Source of the DNA: Pseudomonas mucoides | Lineage (GTDB): Bacteria > Pseudomonadota > Gammaproteobacteria > Pseudomonadales > Pseudomonadaceae | Direction of reading: 5' to 3' | NCBI RefSeq assembly: GCF_015461845.1 | Contig: NZ_JACOPW010000001.1 | Location: forward strand, 248,001-312,000 | DNA length: 64,000 nucleotides | In this document: in pieces, positions 9,201-15,832 of the stretch | How the letters are laid out: each line of letters begins with the position of its first letter | Numbering within the stretch: position 1 is the first letter of the stretch | Program-made: the position numbers and the translations under genes | Notes under the pieces: generated by a model | What the model was told of the DNA's origin: nothing | Database searches by the model: none | The model's input: only the letters and a program-made list of their open reading frames with translations

Positions 9201-9759
9201 GGACGCCAATCTGCTACTGACCCGGTTCATACGGCATCTGAGCAATCACCATGCGATCTGGCCCGAAAAGCTGCAGCAGGAACACGGGAAGATTTTCGGC
9301 GTTCTCAGGCATCCCTGCATCGATGAATGGGTGGACTTGCAGTTGATCGCCAAGCGCACATCAGCGGTCAGCCGCCTGATCTATGCGCCGACGGTGGTCA
9401 TGTTGATTCTGCTGGCGTCGCGCAGCAGCCTGTTCGACAACTGGCCGACGCCTCCCAGCGTGGTCATTTCATTCCTGCTGACCACGCTGATCCTGCTCGC
9501 GTCCGCACTGTCGCTGCGTCGGGCGGCCGAAAAGGCTCGTACGCTGGCATTGCTGCGTATCGATGCCTATCTACTGGAGACCCCCAAAAAGCCGGGCTAC
9601 TACGAAAAATTCCAGATGATCCGCGACCGCATCGCCACGCTCAACACGGGCTCGTTCTCCCGCTATTCCGAAGACCCGCTGATTCGTGCGCTGTTGCTGT
9701 CGCTGACCGGCATCGGTGGTTCAGCCATTGTCGATGCCTTGAACTACGCCAAGTTCTGA
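6265..9759 (+). CDS. Unrecognised 1164-residue polytopic membrane protein with large periplasmic domain
   Basis: I do not recognise the family. One hydrophobic segment near residues 14-32 is followed by a long hydrophilic, presumably periplasmic region (about 35-650). About ten further hydrophobic segments lie between residues 650 and 1085, ending in a short cytoplasmic tail. Part of the periplasmic region (about 470-560, GIGAIGILGVDTYDKLLVLQ and following) resembles a Rossmann-like ligand-binding lobe as in type-1 periplasmic receptors; this is inference. No enzymatic motif is visible. The start at 6265 has a GAGGGAAAG ribosome site. It stands alone, preceded by unusually AT-rich non-coding DNA, which may suggest acquisition. 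A sensor or transporter role is possible but unproven. Confidence 0.8.
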   Translation: MDINKDSGTNLAFWLPGSAVILSLVVSTFALTREPFLEPRPIGAQFQAQLPIEARLWQDPFDALERYRKKLDDIKSPDAAQLCTPRASSPPGTSTPPDIMVSLVEGGPYADEVERRRRTRYALLAGFKNSHRVPDQEQYIHCLRLAADLSVDPSPDQRFIDVPYEIFVSNPFDPPKPLEGAPEPADHTIVFWLKQDALGPRPLEQLEKLRQSLACSTVENSYPLACTGVPDDRTVLKVIGPATSTILRGMYQDEANARATSNVEIYSPLATADNLTLKNHLNVPEPPIKNKQPMKLLRTVSDDGTMAQLTLEELKLRNVDPATSLHCSKDKRQRNGQLCVKNSWPLPPDRIALISEWDSFYSRALIESFKAWVVDKADLNERDDKTAVDKWVLRYSYLRGLDGRLPEEAASNDKTASSDAGKNSKDANKIDLSPLEKADGNSQFDYLRRLADHIAREDAVYRQNGEPGIGAIGILGVDTYDKLLVLQALKSRMPYKLYFSTDLDARMLQRGQAETTRNLILAAPYGLTLTRALQQDVPPFRDSLQSSVFVSVLAALAPQPFDAKFAKFHYSKSNLLSPGMYEVGISGFIPLASPVIHERPTSCEAATLLTVSDQDIRPHDLMSLNCLQDPSPPPYPDASQSMREEFKRTQAFFWAGPLTFTLLLLGGFIAWRWVSGPKMAHETKLDWVRGVPMTLYMIAAACAFIATRFWHAEFLWFTFVLILLGIITSNWTRHLDQQTLENNATASASSGVYDSPTWYIVVPLVGFVLALMLAYQMRSTLTNNGLGEPMFLFEGISAWPTVALRVAAVLICLSALAWGWRNLRINRAEIESAYQLHAYMRRYRLGLCRQVLHFFHKGRRWSFRRWCNEFGHFLLLIFFPLVSTNDNWSKTCTTFQANCDDERNMISIARFWGEHCICGAFGARLLRALLATWVFIVVTSVLFVIWPMEQVPVRGQSSWWMFVWLIPTLAFQVLVFWVVDANLLLTRFIRHLSNHHAIWPEKLQQEHGKIFGVLRHPCIDEWVDLQLIAKRTSAVSRLIYAPTVVMLILLASRSSLFDNWPTPPSVVISFLLTTLILLASALSLRRAAEKARTLALLRIDAYLLETPKKPGYYEKFQMIRDRIATLNTGSFSRYSEDPLIRALLLSLTGIGGSAIVDALNYAKF

Positions 9760-9769
9760 CCGCCAATAA

Positions 9770-9793
9770 GGGGGCGTTCCTTCGAACGCCCCC
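9770..9793. terminator. Inverted repeat between convergent genes
   Basis: GGGGGCGTTC / GAACGCCCCC with a four-base loop lies between the end of the large membrane protein gene and the converging ABC solute-binding protein gene. It has no real T run, so it is probably a weak bidirectional terminator. Confidence 0.6.
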
Positions 9794-9800
9794 CGAACGG

Positions 9801-10880
9801 TCACAGCTGATTGGCCACCGCCATGTTCACAAACTGCGTATCAAACCGCAGCTTGATATTGTTCTTGTCACCCAACGTCGAGCCATCGGCGAATTGCATG
9901 CCCACGGCATCGGCGCTGGTCGCCGCCTGACCCAGCAAGCCCTTGGCAAAGGAGAAGGTGCGGACCTTGTCCATCGTGTGGCGGATCGCGTCGGAATTGG
10001 CGAATTCGAACGCCGTGGCCGGTGTATAGAACAGCATGGTTTGCGTCAGTTGATCTTCGTAGCCTTTGAGGTCGGTGCCCGAACGTTCAGCCATCGAGGA
10101 GCGTGCGGCGATGGCCTGGCCGTTGTCGCCAGACATCAACTGCAGCGTTTCGAACCAGGCACCGACCAGTGCCTTGCCCAGTTCCGGGTTGGCCTTCAGG
10201 GTCTCGGTGTTGACGGCCATCATGTCGATGATCTCGCCCGGGATTTCCTTGGAGGTGAACACTTCCACCGCCGTTGGTGACTGTTTCATCACCATGCTCA
10301 GTTGCGGGTTCCACAGCGCCGCTGCGGTCACGCCGGGGGTGGTGAAAGACGCCACGGCATCGGCGTCCGAGGTGTTCATGATCTTGATGTCCCGCTGCGA
10401 CAGGCCATGGATGTCCAGGGCCCGGGACATCAGGTAGTCGGAGACCGACAGCTCCACCAGGTTGACCTGTTGGCCCTTGATGTCGGCGAAGGTCTTGCCG
10501 TGTTTGAGCACGATGGCATCGTTGCCGTTGGAATAGTCGCCGAGGATCAGGCCGGTGGTGTCCACGCCATTGGCACTCGGAATGGTCAGGGCGTCCATGT
10601 TGGTCATGCCGCAGGCGTCGAACGCGCCAGCCGCGTATTGGTTGATCGACTCAATGTAGTCGTTGAGCTGCACCAGTTCGATCTTGATCCCGTACTTCTT
10701 CGCCCACTTGTCGATGATCCCGTGTTCACTGGCGTAACCCCAGGGCATCCAGCCGGAATAGATCGACCACGCCACCTTGAACTCCTGCTTTTTCTCCGCC
10801 GCCGAAGCGCCGAACGCGAGACAGGAGACGGCCAGCAACACCGCTGCGAAACGGTAAAACACGCACGAGAATGCCTTCAT
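9801..10880 (-). CDS. ABC transporter solute-binding protein, NMT1/taurine-urea-like
   Basis: A 359-residue periplasmic binding protein with an N-terminal signal peptide (hydrophobic residues 8-27, cleavage after FGASAA) and the nitrate/taurine-type fold. The opening FKVAWSIYSGWMPWGYA and the gene as a whole resemble proteins often annotated as putative urea ABC transporter binding protein. No permease or ATPase gene is adjacent, so it must share a transporter encoded elsewhere or act as a sensor. It is the third gene after a 2OG-type oxygenase and an unknown protein, downstream of a sigma-54 promoter. A nitrogenous ligand is therefore likely; its identity is unknown. Confidence 0.85.
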   Translation of the reverse strand: MKAFSCVFYRFAAVLLAVSCLAFGASAAEKKQEFKVAWSIYSGWMPWGYASEHGIIDKWAKKYGIKIELVQLNDYIESINQYAAGAFDACGMTNMDALTIPSANGVDTTGLILGDYSNGNDAIVLKHGKTFADIKGQQVNLVELSVSDYLMSRALDIHGLSQRDIKIMNTSDADAVASFTTPGVTAAALWNPQLSMVMKQSPTAVEVFTSKEIPGEIIDMMAVNTETLKANPELGKALVGAWFETLQLMSGDNGQAIAARSSMAERSGTDLKGYEDQLTQTMLFYTPATAFEFANSDAIRHTMDKVRTFSFAKGLLGQAATSADAVGMQFADGSTLGDKNNIKLRFDTQFVNMAVANQL

Positions 10881-10919
10881 GGAAACCTCACGGGTTATGA
10901 AATGGGTGACGCGTTGATG

Positions 10920-11867
10920 TCAAACGAGCGGCTGGGTGTAGCGGCTCAAGGTCGGGGATTCACGTGCGTACCATTGCGCGGCGCTGGCGGTGAATCCGGT
11001 GGTTTGTGTGTAGCTGACGTCGGGTTCCAGGGTGTCGATGACGAACAGGCGTTCTCGGGCAACGCCATCGACGGCGACTGATTGCGAGACGTGCTTGCCG
11101 TCGGCCAGCCGCTCGAAACCCTCCAGTGAAATTAGCGGCTGACCGACACGCCCGGCGCAGGTGGAAAGCGTCACTTTGTAGCCTGTTTCGAGAGAACCTT
11201 CGGCCACCGATGTCTCAAAGTTGAATGCACGCTTGAGCCATTGCGGGTCTTCACCGTGGCGGGCGATCAGATCCCGCAGCGGTTCGCCCTCAGGACTGGA
11301 TTCGAGCGGATCAGCCCGCCCGAGCACCAACGCCGCATGCTCACCGCAGACGATCAAACCACCGCCACGGTGCAGCACAAAACCGCTCAGCACCTCTCGT
11401 TCCTCAATCAAGCGCAAGCCGATCAACGCACCCGACTTTGATACCTGGAGTCGCCAGTCCTCGACATAGGCCCCACTGGGGGAAAACTCGATCATGCAGT
11501 TGCCGATGCGCTTGAGCACACCGGGCTCGGGCCAACGGTTATGCAACTGTAACGAGGTGTCGGTGTGCCAATTCAACACGTCGCCTTCCCATGAACACAA
11601 CGCTTCCCAGCCTTCGTAATTGGCCAGGGTCTGCAGTTCTTCGGCACTGTATTCCAGCAGCGGTTTGGCCGGCACTTGTTGGCCTTCCAGCGGCAGGCGC
11701 AGATCGATGGTGAAGTGGCGGCTTTGAAACCAGCAGACGTGGGTGTCCACGTCAGTCAGGCCGTCAGCGAAACTGATCGAGCGGCGTTTGTAGAAGCCGA
11801 GCATCCAGTCCGGTACGCCATCAGCGGCGGGTTGCGGATGTTGGGTAACGAGATCCAGCAGATTCAT
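10920..11867 (-). CDS. Conserved unknown protein between oxygenase and ABC binding protein
   Basis: A 315-residue soluble protein without signal peptide or membrane segment; I do not recognise a family. It is rich in aromatic and acidic residues in the first half (DTHVCWFQSRHFTIDLRLP, NYEGWEALCSWEGDVLNWH), a pattern suggestive of a beta-barrel-like binding fold, though this is only an impression. The start at 11867 is one base after the stop of the oxygenase gene, with GGGGAGG as ribosome site inside that gene's end, so the two are translationally coupled. Function is probably tied to the oxygenase substrate. Confidence 0.8.
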   Translation of the reverse strand: MNLLDLVTQHPQPAADGVPDWMLGFYKRRSISFADGLTDVDTHVCWFQSRHFTIDLRLPLEGQQVPAKPLLEYSAEELQTLANYEGWEALCSWEGDVLNWHTDTSLQLHNRWPEPGVLKRIGNCMIEFSPSGAYVEDWRLQVSKSGALIGLRLIEEREVLSGFVLHRGGGLIVCGEHAALVLGRADPLESSPEGEPLRDLIARHGEDPQWLKRAFNFETSVAEGSLETGYKVTLSTCAGRVGQPLISLEGFERLADGKHVSQSVAVDGVARERLFVIDTLEPDVSYTQTTGFTASAAQWYARESPTLSRYTQPLV

Positions 11868-11868
11868 C

Positions 11869-12918
11869 TCAAGCCTCCCCCGCCATGGCGACGCGACCAA
11901 ACGAAGACAAACCCTTGGCGCCGTCGGGCAGGCTCAACTCGCCGGCGGCCAGTCGCTGTTTGAGGTAGCGGAAGGTTTGCAGGGTTTGCGCGTAGAGGTG
12001 ATCGCCGCAGACGTGTGGCCCATAACGGCTGGGGGTTTGCGGGTCGAGCAACTGTGCGATGGGCTCGATCACCGTGTCGTAGTCACAGGCGCAAAACATC
12101 GGGAAGGCGTAGCGCTCCTGAGCGACTTTGCGCACCCGGTGAGCGGTGGCGACGTAGCGGCCGTTGCTCAGCACTTCCATCATGTCGCCGATGTTGATCA
12201 CAAACGCACCGTCCACCACCGGCACGTCGATCCACTGCCCGACCCCGTTCAACACTTCAAGGCCCGGTGCAGTCGGCAGCAGGATGGTGAAGCATTCGTA
12301 ATCGGTGTGCGCGCCGATGCCGGGGCGATCCACCGGGGCATTCGGCGAAAAGGGATAGTGGATCAGGCGCAGTTGGCTCGGCGGGTTGTTCACCCGCTGG
12401 CTGATGGCATTTTCCGGCAGGCCCAGCGCCAGTGCGAAGCCGCGAAACAAGGTGAGGCTGAGATTGAACACCGCGTCGTAGTAGACCTTGATGTCGTCCT
12501 TGAAACCCGGCAAGACCGGCCAGCGATTCGGCCCAAGCATCGGCCGTCGCCCCAGCGGCGACGCATAATCGAAGCCGACGTCGAAGGCTTCCTTGTGGTC
12601 GATAGCCCCTTCGACAAATTGCTCCTCACCTTCGGGCACATAGCCGCTGTGATTGCTCGACAGTCCGATGTAGTCCTGCATTTTCTGCTCGGTCGACTGG
12701 GCGAAATATTCCGCTGCCCGTTGCTTGAGCCGATGGATGATCTGCGGGTCGATACCGTGCCCGGTCACATAGAGAAACCCGGCTTGCGAGGCGGCGTCGC
12801 CCAAGGCAATCGCTGCGTTTATGCGTTCGGATGCGAGGTTCGAAAACAGCCCGCTGATGTCGACGAGGGGCAAGGTTTCAAAGGCTGAATGAGGGGCAAT
12901 TCGAGGCATGGGCGCCAT
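11869..12918 (-). CDS. Isopenicillin-N-synthase-like Fe(II)/2-oxoglutarate oxygenase
   Basis: A 349-residue non-haem iron oxygenase. The N-terminal DIOX_N region is recognisable (LPLVDISGL; GFLYVTGHGID), and the jelly-roll core has the iron ligands His and Asp in GAHTDYECFTIL plus the distal His in VATAHRVRK. The usual Arg-x-Ser co-substrate motif reads RYAFPMF, so the Ser is replaced by Ala. Start at 12918 is set by AGGAGG six bases upstream. It is the first gene of a three-gene minus-strand operon with an NtrC-like site and a sigma-54 promoter in front, suggesting oxidative attack on a nitrogen compound. The substrate is unknown. Confidence 0.88.
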   Translation of the reverse strand: MAPMPRIAPHSAFETLPLVDISGLFSNLASERINAAIALGDAASQAGFLYVTGHGIDPQIIHRLKQRAAEYFAQSTEQKMQDYIGLSSNHSGYVPEGEEQFVEGAIDHKEAFDVGFDYASPLGRRPMLGPNRWPVLPGFKDDIKVYYDAVFNLSLTLFRGFALALGLPENAISQRVNNPPSQLRLIHYPFSPNAPVDRPGIGAHTDYECFTILLPTAPGLEVLNGVGQWIDVPVVDGAFVINIGDMMEVLSNGRYVATAHRVRKVAQERYAFPMFCACDYDTVIEPIAQLLDPQTPSRYGPHVCGDHLYAQTLQTFRYLKQRLAAGELSLPDGAKGLSSFGRVAMAGEA

Positions 12919-13033
12919 AAGTAACCTCCTGATGATTAGTCAAAATGTCACCTGGTCGTCCAGATATCGCACAGCCGTGAGGCCTCCGGGTCGTCCCGGA
13001 TCATTCGCACCGAAAAAGGTGCGCTGTGACAGG

Positions 13034-13049
13034 AGCAATGTGCATGCCA
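13034..13049 (-). promoter_or_regulatory. Sigma-54 promoter of the oxygenase operon
   Basis: On the minus strand the sequence reads TGGCATGCACATTGCT. This matches TGGCACG-N4-TTGCW at all but one base, with GG and GC exactly ten bases apart. Transcription would start near 13023, about 105 bases before the oxygenase start codon. Confidence 0.72.
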
Positions 13050-13148
13050 CGTTTGCGCCCGACTTGCATCACCGCGCTATCTCATTGATTTGAAAGCACC
13101 GGTGCCCGTATGGGAAAGCCGATGGCGCTCGGCGTGCGCTGTTAAAAA

Positions 13149-13165
13149 AGCACCAGGATGGCGCA
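13149..13165 (-). promoter_or_regulatory. NtrC-like activator site upstream of the sigma-54 promoter
   Basis: AGCACC-N5-GGCGCA matches the NtrC dyad TGCACC-N5-GGTGCA at ten of twelve positions. It lies about 100 bp upstream of the -24 element, a normal distance for an enhancer-binding protein. The rest of 12919-13230 holds no gene that I can support. Confidence 0.5.
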
Positions 13166-13230
13166 ATGGACTTCCCCTCGTTCCAGCGCTTTAATCGCAG
13201 ACGGACTTCAAGGCACAACAAGGGATCACC

Positions 13231-13725
13231 ATGCTCGATATCTCCATGCAGGACCGCGCCGCACCGGATGGCGTGTGCTACGGCTGCGGCAGCCGCAACC
13301 CTCACGGATTGCACGTCAAGAGCCACTGGCACGAGGACGGCGTCCACGTCGTCGCCGAGCACCTGCCCGAGGCCAAATACTGTGGCTGGCCGGATCTGGT
13401 GTACGGGGGCTTGATTGCGATGTTGGTGGATTGCCATTCGAACTGGACAGCCATGGCGTATCACTACCGGGCCGAAAACCGCGAGCCGGGCTCCCTGCCG
13501 CGCATCGACTGCGTGACTGGCAACCTGGGCATCAAGTTCATCAAGCCGACGCCGATGGGCGTTACGCTGACCTTGCGCGCCAGGGTTGAGGGCGAGGTCG
13601 GGCGCAAGACCCGCGTCATCTGCGAGGTCTATGCCGACGGCGTGCTCACGGCGGTGGGCGACTCAGTGTTTGTCCGGGTCGATACCGGGCAACTGGCCGC
13701 CGCAGCGCATGGTCGCGAGGCTTAA
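13231..13725 (+). CDS. PaaI-type hotdog thioesterase
   Basis: A 164-residue single hotdog-domain protein, presumably hydrolysing acyl-CoA thioesters in the cytosol. The N-terminal CYGCGSRNPHGL element with its cysteine pair and Gly-Leu is characteristic of this subgroup. The helix segment YGGLIAMLVDCHSNWTAM corresponds to the central hotdog helix with an Asp in the catalytic region. GGCACAACAAGGGATC precedes the ATG. It stands alone, divergent from the oxygenase operon and convergent with the SleB-like gene. The physiological substrate cannot be read from the sequence. Confidence 0.82.
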   Translation: MLDISMQDRAAPDGVCYGCGSRNPHGLHVKSHWHEDGVHVVAEHLPEAKYCGWPDLVYGGLIAMLVDCHSNWTAMAYHYRAENREPGSLPRIDCVTGNLGIKFIKPTPMGVTLTLRARVEGEVGRKTRVICEVYADGVLTAVGDSVFVRVDTGQLAAAAHGREA

Positions 13726-13752
13726 GTGCTGTGAGCCTCTGGGTCGGCCGAG

Positions 13753-14373
13753 CTACTTCGCCGACCCGTCATGGGGCTTGTAGAACACGAACAAACCGAT
13801 GCTCGCTGTTTTGATGTACTCCTTGGCCCAGACCGGTTTCACCGTCTTGTCGTGAAAATACATCGCGCCGCCGGTGCGATCCGGCAGTTGCTTGTTCAGC
13901 GCCTTGCGCGCGATTTCCTTGGCCAGCGCATATTGCGTTTCTTCCTGGACCGAGTCCGATTTCCCGTCGCACCACCAGGAGAACTGGCAGCTCTTGGTTT
14001 CGGAACCTTGCTTGACCACTGCGCACACCGTATCGGGAAAACCCTCGTGGCCGAGGCGGTTCATCACCACGTTGGCCACCGCTTCCATATCGGCCGTGTC
14101 CTTGCCTTTGGCCTCCCAGTAGATGGAGCGCGCCATGCAGGTAATCGCGTCGTCCAGCGGCGCCGTGCCGGCCGGGTCGACGGCCTGGACTTCGGACTGG
14201 GTGATGGCCTCGGACTTGGGCACCGGCACATTACTGCTCTTCTCGGCGGCCTTCTGTTCAAGCACCTGCGCCTTGTCTTGCGCAACCTCCTTTTTTTGTT
14301 GTTGATCGTCCGCCATGGACTGACCGGTAAGTAGACACAGAGCGAGAAACGCGGCGATGCATTTAGCGGGCAT
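13753..14373 (-). CDS. Cell wall hydrolase, SleB (Hydrolase_2) type
   Basis: A 206-residue exported protein. A signal peptide (residues 1-21, cleavage near SMA-DD) is followed by a charged low-complexity linker (about 22-70). The SleB-like catalytic domain (about 85-200) contains YWEAKGKDTADMEAVANVV and QFSWWCDGK, with the conserved Glu expected to act on peptidoglycan. SleB-type enzymes are lytic transglycosylases or amidases; in Gram-negative bacteria they serve wall turnover. It is a single gene, convergent with the thioesterase. The role of the linker is unknown. Confidence 0.85.
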   Translation of the reverse strand: MPAKCIAAFLALCLLTGQSMADDQQQKKEVAQDKAQVLEQKAAEKSSNVPVPKSEAITQSEVQAVDPAGTAPLDDAITCMARSIYWEAKGKDTADMEAVANVVMNRLGHEGFPDTVCAVVKQGSETKSCQFSWWCDGKSDSVQEETQYALAKEIARKALNKQLPDRTGGAMYFHDKTVKPVWAKEYIKTASIGLFVFYKPHDGSAK

Positions 14374-14512
14374 GGTGCAAACACTCTGAAAGGTGTCGGA
14401 TTAGGGTAGTAGCCAAATCATATCAACTACTCAGCAACAAACTGCAAAAAGCCATTGCCTTGTACGGGGGGAATTCGCGCATCATGGGCGCAGTCCGTCC
14501 AAGGGGGTTTCC

Positions 14513-15364
14513 ATGCACGTCTTTTCATCCGCTATGCGCTTGTCGGGGTTGTCGTTGGGTCTGGTGCTTGCCACAACGGCCATGGCGTCCGAGGAATCGC
14601 AACTGGCCGATTCGATCAACGCCTTTCGCAGCCTGCCGCAGAGTTGCGCCGGTCAGGTCTCGCCGGAGTTGCCACCATTGACCAGCGATCCGCGCCTGAT
14701 TTTGCCGGCCAGCGGGCAGGTCGACTTGCAGCAGGCCATGGTGCGTGCGTCGTACCCGATGCTCCATGTGCAGGCGATATCCCTGACCGGCCCGCGTGAT
14801 GCGCAATCGGCAATGATGGCGATACAGGAAAGCTTCTGCCAGGTGGTGCTTAACCTGAAATTCGTCGACATCGGCGTCAGCCGCCAAGGCAACGACTGGC
14901 GCATCGTGCTCGCCCGCCCGCTGTTGACCGCGCGCCTGGGTGATGCCGCCGCCGAAGGCCAGAAGCTGTTGGTCGAGCTCAATGCCGCGCGCAGCAAACC
15001 CCGTCAGTGCGGCGCCCAGTCATTTGCCGCGACCACGCCGCTGGCCTGGAACGCCACCCTCGCGTCCGCCGCCGAAACCAACTCGCGGGCCATGGCCAAC
15101 GGCAACTATTTTGATCACAAGGACCGCGACGGCCGCACGCCAGGGGATCGCGCGGAACTGGCGGGTTACAACTTTCAGCAGATCGGCGAGAACATTGCCG
15201 CCGGGCAAGACACCGTGCGTAAAGTGGTCGACGGCTGGCTGGCCAGCCCCGGTCATTGCGCCAACCTGATGAACCCACAGTTCCGTGAGCTCGGCGCGGC
15301 TTACGCGAACGATCCGAAAAGCGATGCAGGCATCTACTGGACGGCCATGTTCGGTACGCAATAA
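14513..15364 (+). CDS. Secreted protein with two CAP domains, the first degenerate
   Basis: A 283-residue protein with a signal peptide (about residues 1-24). The C-terminal CAP/SCP domain (about 155-283) has the usual conserved elements: NSRAMANGNYFDHKDRDG, GENIAAG and SPGHCANLMNPQF. The N-terminal half (about 25-140) aligns by eye with the same domain (LADSINAFRSLPQSC versus LLVELNAARSKPRQC) but has lost the GEN and HCANLM motifs. It therefore looks like an internal duplication in which one copy has decayed. CAP proteins act outside the cytoplasm; their bacterial function is poorly known. It stands alone. Confidence 0.85.
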   Translation: MHVFSSAMRLSGLSLGLVLATTAMASEESQLADSINAFRSLPQSCAGQVSPELPPLTSDPRLILPASGQVDLQQAMVRASYPMLHVQAISLTGPRDAQSAMMAIQESFCQVVLNLKFVDIGVSRQGNDWRIVLARPLLTARLGDAAAEGQKLLVELNAARSKPRQCGAQSFAATTPLAWNATLASAAETNSRAMANGNYFDHKDRDGRTPGDRAELAGYNFQQIGENIAAGQDTVRKVVDGWLASPGHCANLMNPQFRELGAAYANDPKSDAGIYWTAMFGTQ

Positions 15365-15395
15365 GGATGATGAACAGAGCGGTGACGAGCCGCTC

Positions 15396-15632
15396 TTACA
15401 ACGTTTGCTGACTGTTGCCGACGGTCTTGGCTTGCTCGATGGCCCAGTCCATCGCCGCCTCCATGTCCAGCAGGTGCGGGGACGGATGGTGGTTTTCTTC
15501 GATCACCGAACCGTCCGGCCGGTACACCCCGATGAGCATTTTCAGGGAGCCGTCTTTCAGTATCTCGGCTGTGACTTTGATCGAGCATCCGTTGGAAAGC
15601 GTCTCCTTGTGTTCCTCGTGGCGTTCAGTCAT
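15396..15632 (-). CDS. Small conserved unknown protein
   Basis: A 78-residue soluble acidic protein with no signal peptide. GGGGGAGACA precedes the start codon as a strong ribosome site. The sequence has a beta-strand-rich first half (CSIKVTAEILKDGSLKMLIGV) and a helix near the C-terminus (MEAAMDWAIEQAK). I recognise no function. It is convergent with the CAP protein gene and divergent from the lactate permease gene. Confidence 0.7.
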   Translation of the reverse strand: MTERHEEHKETLSNGCSIKVTAEILKDGSLKMLIGVYRPDGSVIEENHHPSPHLLDMEAAMDWAIEQAKTVGNSQQTL

Positions 15633-15767
15633 TGCTGTCTCCCCCGCGTGGTGAGTGGATCGGGTCAGTCATCCCTCTGAGCGTAGTAGAAGTTCGCCCG
15701 GAATCATCGCCGGCCACGGCACGTTTCAATGGCGACGAACCTGCCGAGACAGCGGCGTAATGCCACC

Positions 15768-15773
15768 TATACT
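15768..15773 (+). promoter_or_regulatory. Possible -10 element for lactate permease
   Basis: TATACT inside CCTATACTGC, about 60 bp before the lldP start. CTATACT is typical of sigma-70/RpoS-type -10 boxes. No convincing -35 was found. Confidence 0.35.
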
Positions 15774-15832
15774 GCATTTCACCAACCCCGCCCGGGGCCT
15801 GCGCTACCCACAATAAAAAGCAGAGGTGGAAC

